NCBI GenBank assembly: GCA_947184155.2
Contig: CAMXCT020006752.1
Span: 1 to 64,000, forward strand
Reading direction: 5' to 3'
Length of the DNA: 64,000 nt
Source: Cladocopium goreaui
Lineage: Eukaryota; Sar; Dinophyceae; Suessiales; Symbiodiniaceae
The first letter of the stretch is position 1. Every line of letters starts with the position of its first letter. Below are positions 47,260 through 58,400 of the stretch, in pieces. Position numbers and translations under genes: made by a program. The notes under the pieces were generated by a model. It was given only the letters and a program-made list of their open reading frames with translations. It was not told the DNA's origin and ran no database searches.

Positions 47260-49407
47260 ATGCCACCGAAAGGGATGAGCTGGGCGGATCTGGTGAGAAA
47301 AAACGGATCCAGCAAGGGCAACGGTGGAGCCAAAGGTGATGCAAAAGGCAGATCCACAGAAAGTCTGCCTTCAAGTCCCGAAATGGGACCAGACAAAACA
47401 ACGGCCCCGAGTGCAAGCAACGATCTCCAGTTTTCACGTGGGAGTGTTGGCTCAAGCGGTGCTGGTAGTTCTGAAACAGCAATGCACAGGCCAGAGACCG
47501 AGCGTGCAGATGAATCCAAGGGACCTGCACACTGGAAAGAACCTGGTCACAGAAAAGGAAACAAAGGCTGGGCAAAAGGATCAAAAGGGAAGCAGCCCAC
47601 AAATCCTCGCGAAGTCCGGGTGCCCAAGACCTCAGGAAAAGGAAGCCCCCCTTCTAGTCCAGAGCCACAAGAAAGGGAGGAAGCCTGCGCACAAGAACCC
47701 GAGCCTGCGAATGCCCACCAAAGTGCTGGAGCGGAGGAGTCGCAGCCTTCCAGCAAGGCTTCAACTCCGAGGGAGGAGTCGGCGCATCCCAGTGGTTCCT
47801 GCAGTGCGAGGAGCTCAGAACTCCTGGAGAAGCAAGAGCCGGAGCCCGCACAGCCAGAAGAGCCCACAGAGCGCGCAGAGCCAGCAGCGCCAGCAGAGCC
47901 GGCAGAGCGTGCAGAAGCAGCAGGGGAATCGAAAACAAAGACAGTCCTGACCGGCTGGGCGAAATTATTTGGAGGACCCAGTGCAGCAGACCCGGCTCCC
48001 AGAAAGGGAAAGAAGGGCTCTTCAAAAGGATCAAAAGGCAAGCAGCCCACAAATCCTCGCGAAGTCCAGGTGCCCAAGACCTCAGGAAAAGGAAGCCCCC
48101 CTTCTAGTCCAGAGCCAGAAGCAAGGGAGGAAGCCTGCGCACAAGAACCTGAGCCTGCGAATGCCCACCAAAGTGCTGGAGCGGAGGAGTCGCAGCCTTC
48201 CAGCAAGGCTTCAACTCCGAGGGAGGAGTCGGCGCATCCCAGTGGTTCCTGCAGTGCGAGGAGCTCAGAACTCCTGGAGAAGCAAGAGCCGGAGCCCGCA
48301 GAGCCAGAAGAGCCCACAGAGCGCGCAGAGCCAGCAGCGCCAGCAGAGCCGGCAGAGCGTGCAGAAGCAGCAGGGGAATCGAAAACAAAGACAGTCCTGA
48401 CGGGCTGGGCGAAATTATTTGGAGGACCCAGTGCAGCAGACCCGGCTCCCAGAAAGGGAAAGAAGGGCTCTTCAAAAGGATCAAAAGGCAAGCAGCCCAC
48501 GAATCCTCGCGAAGTCCAGGTGCCCAAGACCTCAGGAAAAGGAAGCCCCCCTTCTAGTCCAGAGCCAGAAGCAAGGGAGGAAGCCTGCGCACAAGAACCT
48601 GAGCCTGCGAATGCCCACCAAAGTGCTGGAGCGGAGGAGTCGCAGCCTTCCAGCAAGGCTTCAACTCCGAGGGAGGAGTCGGCGCATCCCAGTGGTTCCT
48701 GCAGTGCGAGGAGCTCAGAACTCCTGGAGAAGCAAGAGCCGGAGCCCGCAGAGCCAGAAGAGCCCACAGAGCGCGCAGAGCCAGCAGCGCCAGCAGAGCC
48801 GGCAGAGCGTGCAGAAGCAGCAGGGGAATCGAAAGCAAAGACAGTCCTGACGGGCTGGGCGAAATTATTTGGAGGACCCAGTGCAGCAGACCCGGCTCCC
48901 AGAAAGGGAAAGAAGGGCTCTTCAAAAGGATCAAAAGGCAAGCAGCCCACAAATCCTCGCGAAGTCCAGGTGCCCAAGACCTCAGAAAAAGGAAGCCCCC
49001 CTTCTAGTCCAGAGCCAGAAGCAAGGGAGGAAGCCTGCGCACAAGAACCCGAGCCTGCGAATGCCCACCAAAGTGCTGGAGCGGAGGAGTCGCAGCCTTC
49101 CAGCAAGGCTGCGACTCAAAGGGACGATTCACCGCATGTCAGCGCTGAGTCCAGCAGTGCGAGTAGTTCTGGACCGCCAGAGCCAGCGAAGGAGGAAGGA
49201 CCTCGAGACCAAGCGGTGAACGGACCTGCAATCTCATTTGAGGATGGAACTGAAGATGGAGAGGGATCCGAGGATTTGTCCAACAAGCTAGAGTTGGACA
49301 CATTTGACTATAGAACATTCTACCTGAATGATCTTCGAAATCGAGATTCGGACACAGAGCCAACAATTTACGGTTCTGATTCGGAATCCTCTGATGAGGG
49401 TTTCTAA
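47260..49407 (+). CDS. Disordered repeat protein with 150-residue repeats, intact copy
   Basis: ATG at 47260, 715 codons, TAA at 49405-49407. The N-terminus MPPKGMSWADLVRKNGSSKG echoes the repeat motif LTGWAKLFGGPSAAD. The body holds three and a half copies of a 450-bp (150-aa) unit starting at TNPREVQVPK (47597, 48047, 48497, 48947): Ser/Pro/Glu-rich, then Glu/Ala/Pro-rich (AERAEPAAPAEPAERAEAAG), then a basic Gly/Ser/Lys segment. The unique C-terminus is acidic (LDTFDYRTFYLNDLRNRDSD and GSDSESSDEGF). No known domain or membrane segment; low complexity suggests intrinsic disorder. Frames on the opposite strand are also open because the repeat lacks stops there; the shared ATG and unique C-terminus favour this strand. 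Function unknown. Confidence 0.65.
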   Translation: MPPKGMSWADLVRKNGSSKGNGGAKGDAKGRSTESLPSSPEMGPDKTTAPSASNDLQFSRGSVGSSGAGSSETAMHRPETERADESKGPAHWKEPGHRKGNKGWAKGSKGKQPTNPREVRVPKTSGKGSPPSSPEPQEREEACAQEPEPANAHQSAGAEESQPSSKASTPREESAHPSGSCSARSSELLEKQEPEPAQPEEPTERAEPAAPAEPAERAEAAGESKTKTVLTGWAKLFGGPSAADPAPRKGKKGSSKGSKGKQPTNPREVQVPKTSGKGSPPSSPEPEAREEACAQEPEPANAHQSAGAEESQPSSKASTPREESAHPSGSCSARSSELLEKQEPEPAEPEEPTERAEPAAPAEPAERAEAAGESKTKTVLTGWAKLFGGPSAADPAPRKGKKGSSKGSKGKQPTNPREVQVPKTSGKGSPPSSPEPEAREEACAQEPEPANAHQSAGAEESQPSSKASTPREESAHPSGSCSARSSELLEKQEPEPAEPEEPTERAEPAAPAEPAERAEAAGESKAKTVLTGWAKLFGGPSAADPAPRKGKKGSSKGSKGKQPTNPREVQVPKTSEKGSPPSSPEPEAREEACAQEPEPANAHQSAGAEESQPSSKAATQRDDSPHVSAESSSASSSGPPEPAKEEGPRDQAVNGPAISFEDGTEDGEGSEDLSNKLELDTFDYRTFYLNDLRNRDSDTEPTIYGSDSESSDEGF

Positions 49408-49732
49408 TGGTTTCTAGTCTGGTCCGGAGAAGTTGGTACTGTGCAGTACCACAGACATGCTCAGAGTTTCACCTAGCGCGTGCAAAAAAGAACACAGCTG
49501 AGAAGTGAAAAGAATGAGTTTACATGAGTTTACAACAGTTTAGAGTCAGCAAAGATACAGATCACAGACTGAGCAAAGACTAGCAAAGAAGCATTTCTCA
49601 GCTTTTCAGACACAATTCAATCGAGGTCTAGGTCTTGGACAGGAGTCCTGAATATGGCTCAAAAAGAAACGATAAGATGAAAAAAACATCAGCATCAGCA
49701 TCAGCATCAGCACCACCACCACAACCACCACC

Positions 49733-49766
<34 letters not shown>

Positions 49767-50960
49767 TCATCATCATGATGTTCATCTTTATGTTCGTCTT
49801 CATTTTCATCTTGAGATAGCAAGTGCAAGCTGCCAAATCCATGAACGCTTTGATAGCACTGTTGCAGCCTTAGCAATTCCAACATTGGTTCGAGGAATGC
49901 CATTGTTTTGATTGTTTTAAGGGCAATGCCAAGAAGGGGAGGGGATAAACACTGCCTTGGAAGTTCTCTAGCAAGAGTTGAGTGCTCAGTTTTGTTTGAA
50001 TTAATACGTGAAAGTTTGTTGATCCCTGTGCAGTTTTTCTGCCTCCAGGATTTGCTTGGGACTGAACCCAAACCTGAGTGATTGCCAGATATTGCCAGGC
50101 CACGTGTCCAAGCCCATGCAAGGGCACTCCCAGCTTTGCGGGTACAGGCCCGTCACGTTAAACCGAATTCTGTAATGTACAATGAAACGGACTTAGTGTA
50201 TTATGGTTGTTCTATGTTGTTCTTGTCCTTGTTATTACCTTGTTTATTTTTACCTAGCAAATTAAATTGGTGGGCCGCCTGTCCAAAATTGTTGGCCATT
50301 TCCTGAGTAGTTCGCAAAGCCAGGTGAAACGACGCCAAGCTTTCAGCGTCAGGCTCTGGTTGCGGATTTTCAAGAGTCTTGACACGAGGAACTGATGAGC
50401 ATTCACTTTGCATGTAGTTTTAAGATGTTTAAAGATGTTCGCTGCAACCCCTAGGTTTGCCCGCGGCCAATCCCGCATATCTTTTGACATGTTCAAATCC
50501 CTGCGCAGGGTTCAAGTTCACGAAAGGTAGCTCCAGTGCGGCTACCTTGAGTTTTGCTTTACAAAGTAAAGGGGAGGGCGGCCAGCCTCGTTACCTGATT
50601 ATTCAGGAGATTGCTAGTCATTTCAGTCCCCCCCCATACCCCCACCCCCTTCCACCCTAAGAGCAGACTAAAAACATTGTAATTTACAGATATTTACAGT
50701 ATTTTTTTTCTTTTCGGATTAAGAAACCACATTTTGCCACATGGTGAAACCTCTGTAAATACCAGTGTTTTTGCTAGGTGCTGGCCAAAAAACATTGTAA
50801 ATACCGTGATTTTTGCTACCAGAGACAAAACACATCGTAAATACCGTGGTGTTGAGCTTCCGACCCGCCAAAAACATCGGTATTTACAGTGTTTGTTGGT
50901 CCGAGAGTTGTAAAAACACGCGAAAACACCACCTATATGACGATTTTCGGCCACTATGGA
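49408..50960. other. Intergenic with a CAC/CAT trinucleotide tract
   Basis: A (CAGCAT)n-(CAC)n-(CAT)n tract lies at about 49687-49775. No gene recognised. Around 50715-50890, GTAAATACC/GTATTTACA motifs recur in both orientations (short dispersed repeats). Confidence 0.6.
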
Positions 50961-50984
50961 ACCGAGAAAAAAAGCTGCAGGGGC

Positions 50985-50999
50985 AACAGCAGCAGCAGC

Positions 51000-51052
<53 letters not shown>

Positions 51053-51495
51053 CCACAACCACAACAACAACCACAACAACCACAACAACAACCACAACAA
51101 CCACAACAACCACAACAACCACAACAACCACAACAACCACAACAACCACAACAACCACAACAACCACAACATCCACAACAACCACAACAACCACAACAAC
51201 CACAACAATCACAACAATCACAACAAACACAACAAACACAACAAACACAACAATCACAACCACAACAACGACAACAACAGCAACAACAACAACAACAACA
51301 CCCAACAACACCAACCCGACCAACAACAGCAACACCACCAACACCACTAACACTACCAACACCACCAACAAACCCAACCACACCAGCAACAGTAACAACA
51401 CCAGCAACACTAACAACACCAACAACACCAACAACACCAACACCAGCACCACCAACACCACCAACACCACGAGCACCACCAACACCACCAACACC
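50985..51495. repeat. CAA and CAACAACCA repeat tract
   Basis: (CAA)n passing into (CAACCACAA)n and then ACCAAC-type repeats. Poly-Gln, poly-Thr and poly-Asn frames here, and poly-Val on the minus strand, are artefacts of the repeat. Confidence 0.97.
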
Positions 51496-51633
51496 ATCAA
51501 CACCACCAAGAACACTTCATGTTTGTTCCCTTGCCCTCTCCCCTTCGTTTTTTCTTCGGTTCCTTTCTTGCTCACCTACCTTTCGTGTTCCCCCTCTCAA
51601 GTTTTTACTTTCCAAAACAACAAACGAACACCA

Positions 51634-51667
51634 AAACCCTGAAACCTAAAACCCTAAACCCTAAATT
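51634..51667. repeat. Short interstitial telomere-like tract (CCCTAAA)
   Basis: AACCCTAAACCCTAAAT with degenerate copies upstream. TTTAGGG is the telomere unit reported for dinoflagellates. Confidence 0.6.
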
Positions 51668-52250
51668 AATACCCCAAATCCTGAAAACTTGGAGCCAAAA
51701 TCACTGCATATAGCCAGTGTTTTCATTCATCCTCTGGTGATAAGTATATCATATTGTTTGGATATGTTGTTTGAGTGTGGGCGAACCAGGGGGTCGCGGG
51801 GTTTTAAGTATGTAAGTCTGATACGACTTGTGAGTGCTGAGATTGTGAAATGCTCAGCTGTCAGTGCGTGACCCTCAAGTGAAACTGCAGGTGGCATGGT
51901 GCATGGAATTTGCAGCGACATGCCACAGTTCGGGAGGTGAGCGTAGAGATGCATGAAGTACTGTGTCACAAGCTGTCCCATTGGATAAACAATAAAGTCG
52001 TAGAGGGGAAGATTGTCTTTCAACGCTTGCAACGTTGTTTTTCTTTGACAAATGGCCATGGCAGGTTGGCAAGGTGGTTCAAGAAAACATGCCTCCATCT
52101 CGTTTTGTCTAACTACGAAGAGGCCGCGATGTGTCGGCTTGCACTCTCAAATGCGTCGAAATGATTCAAAATGTTGCTTGGCTTTTGCATTGCCTGGAGG
52201 TTGTGAGCAGGGTATCATAGTGTTCTTCTTACTTTGGATCACTAGCAAAA
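51668..52250. other. No recognised gene
   Basis: Short frames only (for example 51910-52164), no known family. Confidence 0.4.
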
Positions 52251-52615
52251 ATATACATGGATAGGAATGGATAGAAATTGATAGAAATGGATACGAATAA
52301 ATACACATTGGAAAGAAACAGGCAGGAATTGACAGAAATAAATAGACATGGAGAGACTGGAAAGGGGGATGGACAGAAATGGATAGGAATAAATCGCAAT
52401 GGACAGAAATGAATAGGAATGGATAGAAATGGATGGGAATAGGAATGCATAGAAATGGATAGAAATTGAAAGAAATGACAGAAACTGGAGAGAAATGGAA
52501 AGAAACGAATCGAAATGAAGAGAAATGGAAAGCAATGGATAAAACATTATTGAAATGGATCGAAACATATAGAAGTGGATGGACATGACAAGAAATTGAT
52601 AGGTATGGATTCTGG
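52251..52615. repeat. 10-bp minisatellite (ATAGAAATGG type)
   Basis: Imperfect copies of GGATAGAAAT and related decamers. Minus-strand Ser/Ile/Phe-rich frames are by-products. Confidence 0.9.
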
Positions 52616-52866
52616 ATTCTCTCCACTCCCTCCACCCACTAAAGATCCGTAGAGGTCAGAAAGCGCCGTGGCAGCCTTCCTTGCCTCTGTTGCTGGGTTT
52701 CGTCACCTGGTGATGCGAGCTCTTTCGCCGCATGATGCCAGGCTTGCTCTTTGGGCTGGCGCCGAGAATCCATGTAACACCTACCAACCAAAGGAACACA
52801 TGAATTTTTATGAAAGCTGCTTCACACATATATGTATGAATATATTATATATATATGTATATATAT
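52616..52866. other. Insertion site region of the tyrosine-recombinase retroelement
   Basis: The stretch AAAGGAACACATGAATTTTT...GAAAGCTGCTTCACACATA (about 52790-52840) is repeated at about 60803-60850. A TA-rich run directly precedes the element. Confidence 0.5.
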
Positions 52867-52915
52867 GGCACATTAAGTTCGATTGCGACTGCCGTTAACT
52901 TGCTGCTCAAGTCAT
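52867..52915 (+). repeat. Terminal repeat A1
   Basis: Starts GGCACATTAAGTTCGATTGC; identical over 49 bp to 60363-60411. Confidence 0.95.
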
Positions 52916-52917
52916 GC

Positions 52918-53178
52918 ATGGTTTTGTGGGTTGAGAAAGTTTGGGGCTGGCTGACCATAGCAAGTGAGGTGTCTCGCCTGTCTGCTTGTCCCTTCCATTG
53001 CGGCACGTCATCCATCCCCTGGTTCCTATTGGGGCTTGCTTTTGGCTTCCTTGCGGCTGCCCTGTTTTTTGGATTTCTTCTGGTCATTTGGATTTTCCGA
53101 TCTGAGCTTGGTCTGTTGGTTGTTGCACGTCCGGTCCGGTCGTCGCATAGTTCCCGTCTTGCCCGATACCTTGAATGA
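52918..53178 (+). CDS. ORF0: small single-pass membrane protein
   Basis: The ATG at 52918 is three bases after repeat A1; 86 residues. A strongly hydrophobic stretch (PWFLLGLAFGFLAAALFFGF, continuing LLVIWIF) occupies about residues 34-60 and is followed by basic residues (ARPVRSSHSSRLARYLE). This predicts one membrane helix, possibly with a cytosolic basic tail. Its TGA (53176-53178) overlaps the ATG of the next ORF (53175-53177) as ATGA. No known family. It could be a non-coding leader that happens to be open, but the overlap style is repeated at the Pol start. Confidence 0.5.
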   Translation: MVLWVEKVWGWLTIASEVSRLSACPFHCGTSSIPWFLLGLAFGFLAAALFFGFLLVIWIFRSELGLLVVARPVRSSHSSRLARYLE

Positions 53179-53831
53179 GCTGTCCGCTCACTGCTTCTGA
53201 GATTTCTGAAGTGATTGAGAAGCTGAAGAAACTAGAGGTTTGGAAAAGGCAAGTTGAACAGGAGCAAGCAACCAGCTCTTCTGGAAAAGGGTACAAGAGA
53301 GGTGATCCAAAAGCCAGAGCCGCTGCAATTAGTGCTTCTCCGCCCAAGACAGTCTTTCCTGCGCTTCCAGTCATTGCCCAGACTTGGAATTTGGTGGAAG
53401 AGGCAGGGCCTGAGTTCATAGGCAAAGACTTTGAAGGAGTTGAAGCTGGCCCCGGGATCATTCCCCAATTGGTACTGGACCAAGCTGTCTTTGTGTCCTG
53501 GGATCAGAAGGACGCCTTGCAAAGGGTCAATTTGTGCTACAGCGCTGGTTTTTTCGCTCGGGCTGCTCTCGAGTGTTTCCTTGCTGAGCCCTTGTGCCCC
53601 CGTGACATATCCTCTCCTGCAGAGCATTTCATTGTTTTGCGTGCTGTTGGCCTCAGTGGACCTGTGCGTTTTGCTTCGGCTGAGCATTTCCAGAGATTCA
53701 AAGATCAGTCATTTGAAGGAGGTTTGATTGCTCACGGTTTTCAGACGGAAACGGAACTGCAAGTCTTTTGCCAAGGAGGTAGGATCCAGGTTCCTCCTCT
53801 TTTTGAACCATGCTCGAAAAGCACCGCATAA
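53175..53831 (+). CDS. ORF1: Gag-like protein of the retroelement
   Basis: The ATG at 53175 lies within ATGA; 218 residues. The N-terminal helix EVIEKLKKLEVWKRQVEQEQ may form a coiled coil. A folded central region follows, with LQRVNLCYSAGFFARAALEC and PAEHFIVLRAVGLSGPVRFA. No zinc knuckle. Its end overlaps ORF2 by 22 nt in another frame. Position suggests a structural or nucleoprotein role; sequence alone does not show it. Confidence 0.6.
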   Translation: MSCPLTASEISEVIEKLKKLEVWKRQVEQEQATSSSGKGYKRGDPKARAAAISASPPKTVFPALPVIAQTWNLVEEAGPEFIGKDFEGVEAGPGIIPQLVLDQAVFVSWDQKDALQRVNLCYSAGFFARAALECFLAEPLCPRDISSPAEHFIVLRAVGLSGPVRFASAEHFQRFKDQSFEGGLIAHGFQTETELQVFCQGGRIQVPPLFEPCSKSTA

Positions 53832-55486
53832 AACCAGCCAGCAAAGGAGACCCGTCCTTGCTTGTCTTCACAGTCCCTGCTGAGGTTTCGTCGGTAGGGG
53901 ATGCAGTAGACGTGTATGCTTTAGCGATCGAATTGAGGCAAGGTGGAATGCTCCTTGCCTTACCGCATGATACCTTTTTGCAGCCTACTCTTGATGAAGG
54001 CCAGAATGCCGCAGATGATGCAATGATTGGCCCGAATTCAGTTTTTTCAGTCGGTCTCGTTGAGGAGACCGAGGACCTTACAGCTACAGTTGCTCTAGGT
54101 GTTGAGGCGCCTGTTTTGGTCGTCGATGTCAGTGACGGCATTTTGTCGTGCTGCCGAGAATATGATCCAGTGACCGACAGCTTGGCTAGCATTCTTGGAT
54201 TTTCGCTTGACTTCCCCCAGAGTCTTCCAGATGTTCCAGTTTTGCTTACTTTGGTGAAAGAGTGGCTGGTGCAAAGGTCTGATGAAAGGACAGGTTTTTA
54301 CACTGCTCAAGAAGACCAGGGTCCTGCTCCGAAGACACCTGCCCCAGCCGCCCCTTCACTGGCTCCTGGGAAAAAGAATACACAAGCCAAGAGGGTTACG
54401 AATACTATGATTGCGGACCAGTTGACGGCCTTGTCTGCTCAGATGATGTTGCTCTCTCAGCGTCAGGACCAGTTGGAGAAAGCCGCTTCTTCCTCTGCCG
54501 CCGATGCTTCAGGTCTTTTTGTTGGCCCTTCGTCCAAGTTGCCCGCGGTGTCTGCAGGTCTGCCAAAGCTTGGAGTCCCACAGCCTTCCGTAGTTGCAAA
54601 GGCGCTCAACCTAGTTGGACCCCCACCCAAAGTGAGGATAGGGAGCCCACCGGTAGCTGTTCCAGATGCGGAGCAAGACGAGCCCTACGATGCACTTCAA
54701 CCAAATGCGGAGGAGTCTGGGAACATCGCATTGGCTATAGCAAGACAGAGCAGTGCAATCACCACCTTGGTTGCGCACCTTGCCTCCCAATCAGGCGACG
54801 TTTTAGGAGATCTGACGGCAGGCGGTCCACATTCGAGTACCACCAAAGGCGTGCACAGGAGGGAAAAGATGCAGAGCGATCTTGCCCATGGAAACAGTTC
54901 CTTTTATTTGCAGATGATGCAGCAGTTGCACAGGAGGTTGCACCCAGCCAAACCTGTGCCACAGACGGAAGCAGAGTTGCAGCAGCTGTCCGTTCTGCTG
55001 TATCTGGAGAGGCAGGGAGGTTACAAAAATCAAAGGGAAATGGGCCTTCTTGCATGGATCGTAGGTCATGCGCTGGACGCTGCGTCGAGCGGAGACTTCA
55101 ATCGTACGAAAGAAATTCTGGCCTTGATGATGGTATCCCTGGAACAATCGGTAGTAGATCGAGGAGATTGGTCATTGGCCTACATGCTCTGCCTGCTGGA
55201 AGAGCCCCCGTTGCAAGTATTCCAAGAAAGGAACACCAATCTGTTGCACAATGCTCGTCCCTTCGGGCCACTTGTCCCACCTCAGTGGATGGCGGTTTGC
55301 TTACAGTATCTGAAAGATTTGGAGGTCCTTGCAACGAAAAAGAACGAGACATCGAAAAAGGCAGGCAAAGCTCCCACTCCTGCTCCAACAGCAGCACCAT
55401 CAGGGGGCCCAGAGGAGGAGCCTTCCCCGAGGAGAAAGCCGCGTTTTCCAAAGCGGCCAAAGGCAAAGTCCACACCGGATGCATGA
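53810..55486 (+). CDS. ORF2: second Gag-like protein
   Basis: ATG at 53810 inside the end of ORF1; 558 residues. The first 150 residues look like a continuous fold (VFTVPAEVSSVGDAVDVYAL). A linker rich in Ala/Pro and a helical segment (DQLTALSAQMMLLSQRQDQL) follow, then a folded region with LHRRLHPAKPVPQTEAELQQ, and a very basic tail (PRRKPRFPKRPKAK) suited to nucleic-acid binding. The terminal codons GCA-TGA contain the ATG of Pol. No protease motif seen. ORF1 and ORF2 may be one Gag split by a frameshift or by reinitiation. Confidence 0.6.
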   Translation: MLEKHRIKPASKGDPSLLVFTVPAEVSSVGDAVDVYALAIELRQGGMLLALPHDTFLQPTLDEGQNAADDAMIGPNSVFSVGLVEETEDLTATVALGVEAPVLVVDVSDGILSCCREYDPVTDSLASILGFSLDFPQSLPDVPVLLTLVKEWLVQRSDERTGFYTAQEDQGPAPKTPAPAAPSLAPGKKNTQAKRVTNTMIADQLTALSAQMMLLSQRQDQLEKAASSSAADASGLFVGPSSKLPAVSAGLPKLGVPQPSVVAKALNLVGPPPKVRIGSPPVAVPDAEQDEPYDALQPNAEESGNIALAIARQSSAITTLVAHLASQSGDVLGDLTAGGPHSSTTKGVHRREKMQSDLAHGNSSFYLQMMQQLHRRLHPAKPVPQTEAELQQLSVLLYLERQGGYKNQREMGLLAWIVGHALDAASSGDFNRTKEILALMMVSLEQSVVDRGDWSLAYMLCLLEEPPLQVFQERNTNLLHNARPFGPLVPPQWMAVCLQYLKDLEVLATKKNETSKKAGKAPTPAPTAAPSGGPEEEPSPRRKPRFPKRPKAKSTPDA

Positions 55487-58400
55487 GTCAGGACCCTGGG
55501 TCCGGGTCTGTTGCAGAACCCAAAGATGTTACGGGCAGACCCCATAAATTAATTAAAGGTGGACTTTTAAATAAGAGTAACTTAGGTAGCTGCCCTATTT
55601 GCAAAGTACAGGTTTGTGGTGAGTTCCCCTGCAAGAAATGTGGATTTCATCCAAACACCAAGGTTCCCGGAATTCATTTGAGCACAGATTTGGACACTCT
55701 TTCATTTGCCAAGTGGTGTTCTTTCTTGACGACATCTGTGCTGCGCACCAGAACGCCCTTTTCGATTTTTCTCCGTGCTACTTTGCACTTAGAACGAAGT
55801 ATGGTGGCTTCGTCATCGCCAGCTTTTCCTTTGCCATTGCCGTTCCCCGGCGTTTTTGCAAAGATGCCTCCAGGTCTGTCTGCAGCCAAAAGACGTAGGT
55901 GCCATTTTAGGCGTGCTCTTCATGTCTTGATCATGGCCTTAAACTATTGGTGGTCAGGTAGCAATTTCATCCCCATGGAATTTCTGGAGAGGGCTCCTTC
56001 CTTGTGCCAACAGCGGATCTTTCGTAGGTTGGCAAGCCTGATGCTGGCTGATGGCCCCCGGGAGTCTTTTGAGACTCTTAGGAGTGGTCGACGTTTTCCC
56101 CAATTAGTTGCGAGACTCTCTGAACTCTCAGATGCTGTTACTAAACTTGGAGCAGGTGCCAGTGCATATGACAAGACCTTTGCTGGGCATGAAGTTCCTC
56201 TTGACAATAGCCGCTTTGAAGAGTTGGAGCCATATAGGTCTTTGAATGCCAGTCGTTTGAAGGTTGTTGGTGAGGGTTTGCTTGATGCAACACCATACCT
56301 TTCTCCCGAGCTTTGCATGGCCTATCGCTTCCCAGATGCTCTTCTTATGGATAGAATCCCGAAGGCTTTTGAGTACTCCCAAAAACTTGACCTAGTTGAA
56401 GAAGTTGTGGCTTTGGCAAAAGTTTGGGATGCCAGAGGACTTTTGCACATCCATGACGTTGACGTTCAGAAGTGTGCCCGACATGAGTTGGTGCGTGTCT
56501 TCAATTGTTTGAAAAATGCACAATGTGACAGACAAATTGGTGATAGGCGTGGCCGAAACGCAGTTGAAATGCGCATTGCTGGTCCGTCTTCCAACCTACC
56601 TACAGGTGCTGACCTCCTTGACCTTGTCATCGACCCTAAGCTGGAGACCCTCTCCATAATCTGTACGGATAGGACGGATTTTTATCATCAGTCTGCCACT
56701 TCTGCCAATAGGACCATCGCTAACACTGTTGGACCACGTATTCCCTTGGATTTGCTGCGTGATACTGAAGCCTTGAAAGCCTTTGCCTCTGCGAAAAATG
56801 CCAAGAAGCCGAGCCGCTTGGTAGGAGGTGATGGGTTGGGGTTTTCCAGTAGGCAATCCTTTACTAGATGCCCTGATGGTTTTGTCATGGCCTCTTTTAA
56901 AAGTATATTCCAGGGTGATCATGCTGGAGTCGAAATCGCTACATGTGCCCATGAAGGAATCCTTAGGTCTGCTGGTCTCTTGCAAGATGAGTGTCGTATT
57001 GAGGGCAGCCGGCCCTTTAGAGGCCAAAACATCTGCGAAGGCCTGGTGATAGATGATTATTTCGCCATTGCAAAGGTGCGCCATGGACTTTTGGTTGACC
57101 CTGCTGTTGAGCGTTTTAAATCATGCAAAGAAGTCTATGCAAGCCTAGGGATTTTGGGTTCCGATGACAATGACGTGTGTGGAGCCCGAAAGGCAAAAGT
57201 AATTGGAGCTTCAGTTGATGCGTCACCTGGCTGCCAAGACAGAGGTCATGTCCTTATTGCTGCGCCTGCTGCAAAGCGATATGCACTTTCCTGGATAACC
57301 CTCCAACTGTGCCAACTTACACATACAACCGATGCACTGCACCTTTGTGTGCTGGGTGGATGGACATCAATTTTGCTTTTCCGCAGGCCTTTCATGTCCC
57401 TTTTGCAGAAAGCATTTCATGTCGTTGACGTCTCGACTTTTGTTGCATCCAATCCAAAGTTGGTACCTTTGTCCAGACCCGTTGTTACCGAACTGGTCCT
57501 GCTTAGCATTCTTGCCCCCTTGTGTGTTTCAGATATTGCAGTAGGATTTTGTGACCGGCTTTTTGCAACTGATGCATCGCTTGCCAAAGGTGCCATAGTC
57601 AGTTCTGAAGTTAGCCAGCAGGTCATCGAAAGTCTTTGGAGAACATGTAGGTCAAAAGGAGGCTATTCCAAACTTCTGACACCTGTGCAAAGTCTCCTTT
57701 CCAGATGCGTTGACTTTGAGGAGATTGAGCAGCATGCTGATGAGGTGGTAAAGCGCCCCTTGGCTTTCAGGTTTGATTTCATTGAAGTCTTTGCTGGAGC
57801 CGCTACAGTCACTGCTCATATGGCTGCAAAAGGCTTCTCGGTGGGCTGTCCAATCGATCTGAGTCGTGACCCTGAGCTCGATATGACCAAAGTACATGTA
57901 CTTGAGTGGTTGCTGCACCTAGTGATGAACCAATATGTTAAAGCAGTCATGGTCGAGCCACCCTGCACAACCTTTAGCATCATGAGAAAACCACCCTTGC
58001 GTTCAAAGCTTTTTCCATATGGTTTTGATTTGATGGACCCACAGACGCAGATTGGGACCTTGCTAGGGTATCGAGCCTTTCAGATTTTGAAGGTAGGTGC
58101 TAGGTGTGGTATCACTGTTGTTCTGGAAAACCCTTGGTCATCGATGATTAAAAATCTGCCTCCTTGGGAGGAGCTTCTTGGCCATCCGGAGTGTGAGCTT
58201 GTGCGCTGTGACTCCTGTGCCTATGGATCTCCACACTTGAAAGCGTTTGCTTTTTTGTGCGTTTGGGCTGATACCAGTTTCATCTCTCTGCGCTGCTCAG
58301 GAGGACATAGTCACGTGCCAGTTCAAGGGGCCCTGACCAAGAAGTCCGCCATCTATGTGAATGACCTTGCCGAGGCTCTTGCAAATGTCATGGAAAGTGG

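Noticed and set aside
47547..49106. 519-codon minus-strand frame over the repeat gene
   Set aside because: A stop-free antisense shadow of the 450-bp repeat; the plus frame has a shared ATG context and a unique C-terminus.
50694..51649. Poly-Gln, poly-Thr, poly-Asn and poly-Val frames
   Set aside because: Artefacts of the CAA/CAACCA repeat tract on both strands.
51634..51667. Chromosome end
   Set aside because: Only about two exact CCCTAAA units with unique sequence on both sides.
55054..55482. Extended N-terminus for the Pol ORF
   Set aside because: This stretch overlaps ORF2 in another frame and is low-quality as protein; the ATGA overlap at 55483 is a better start.
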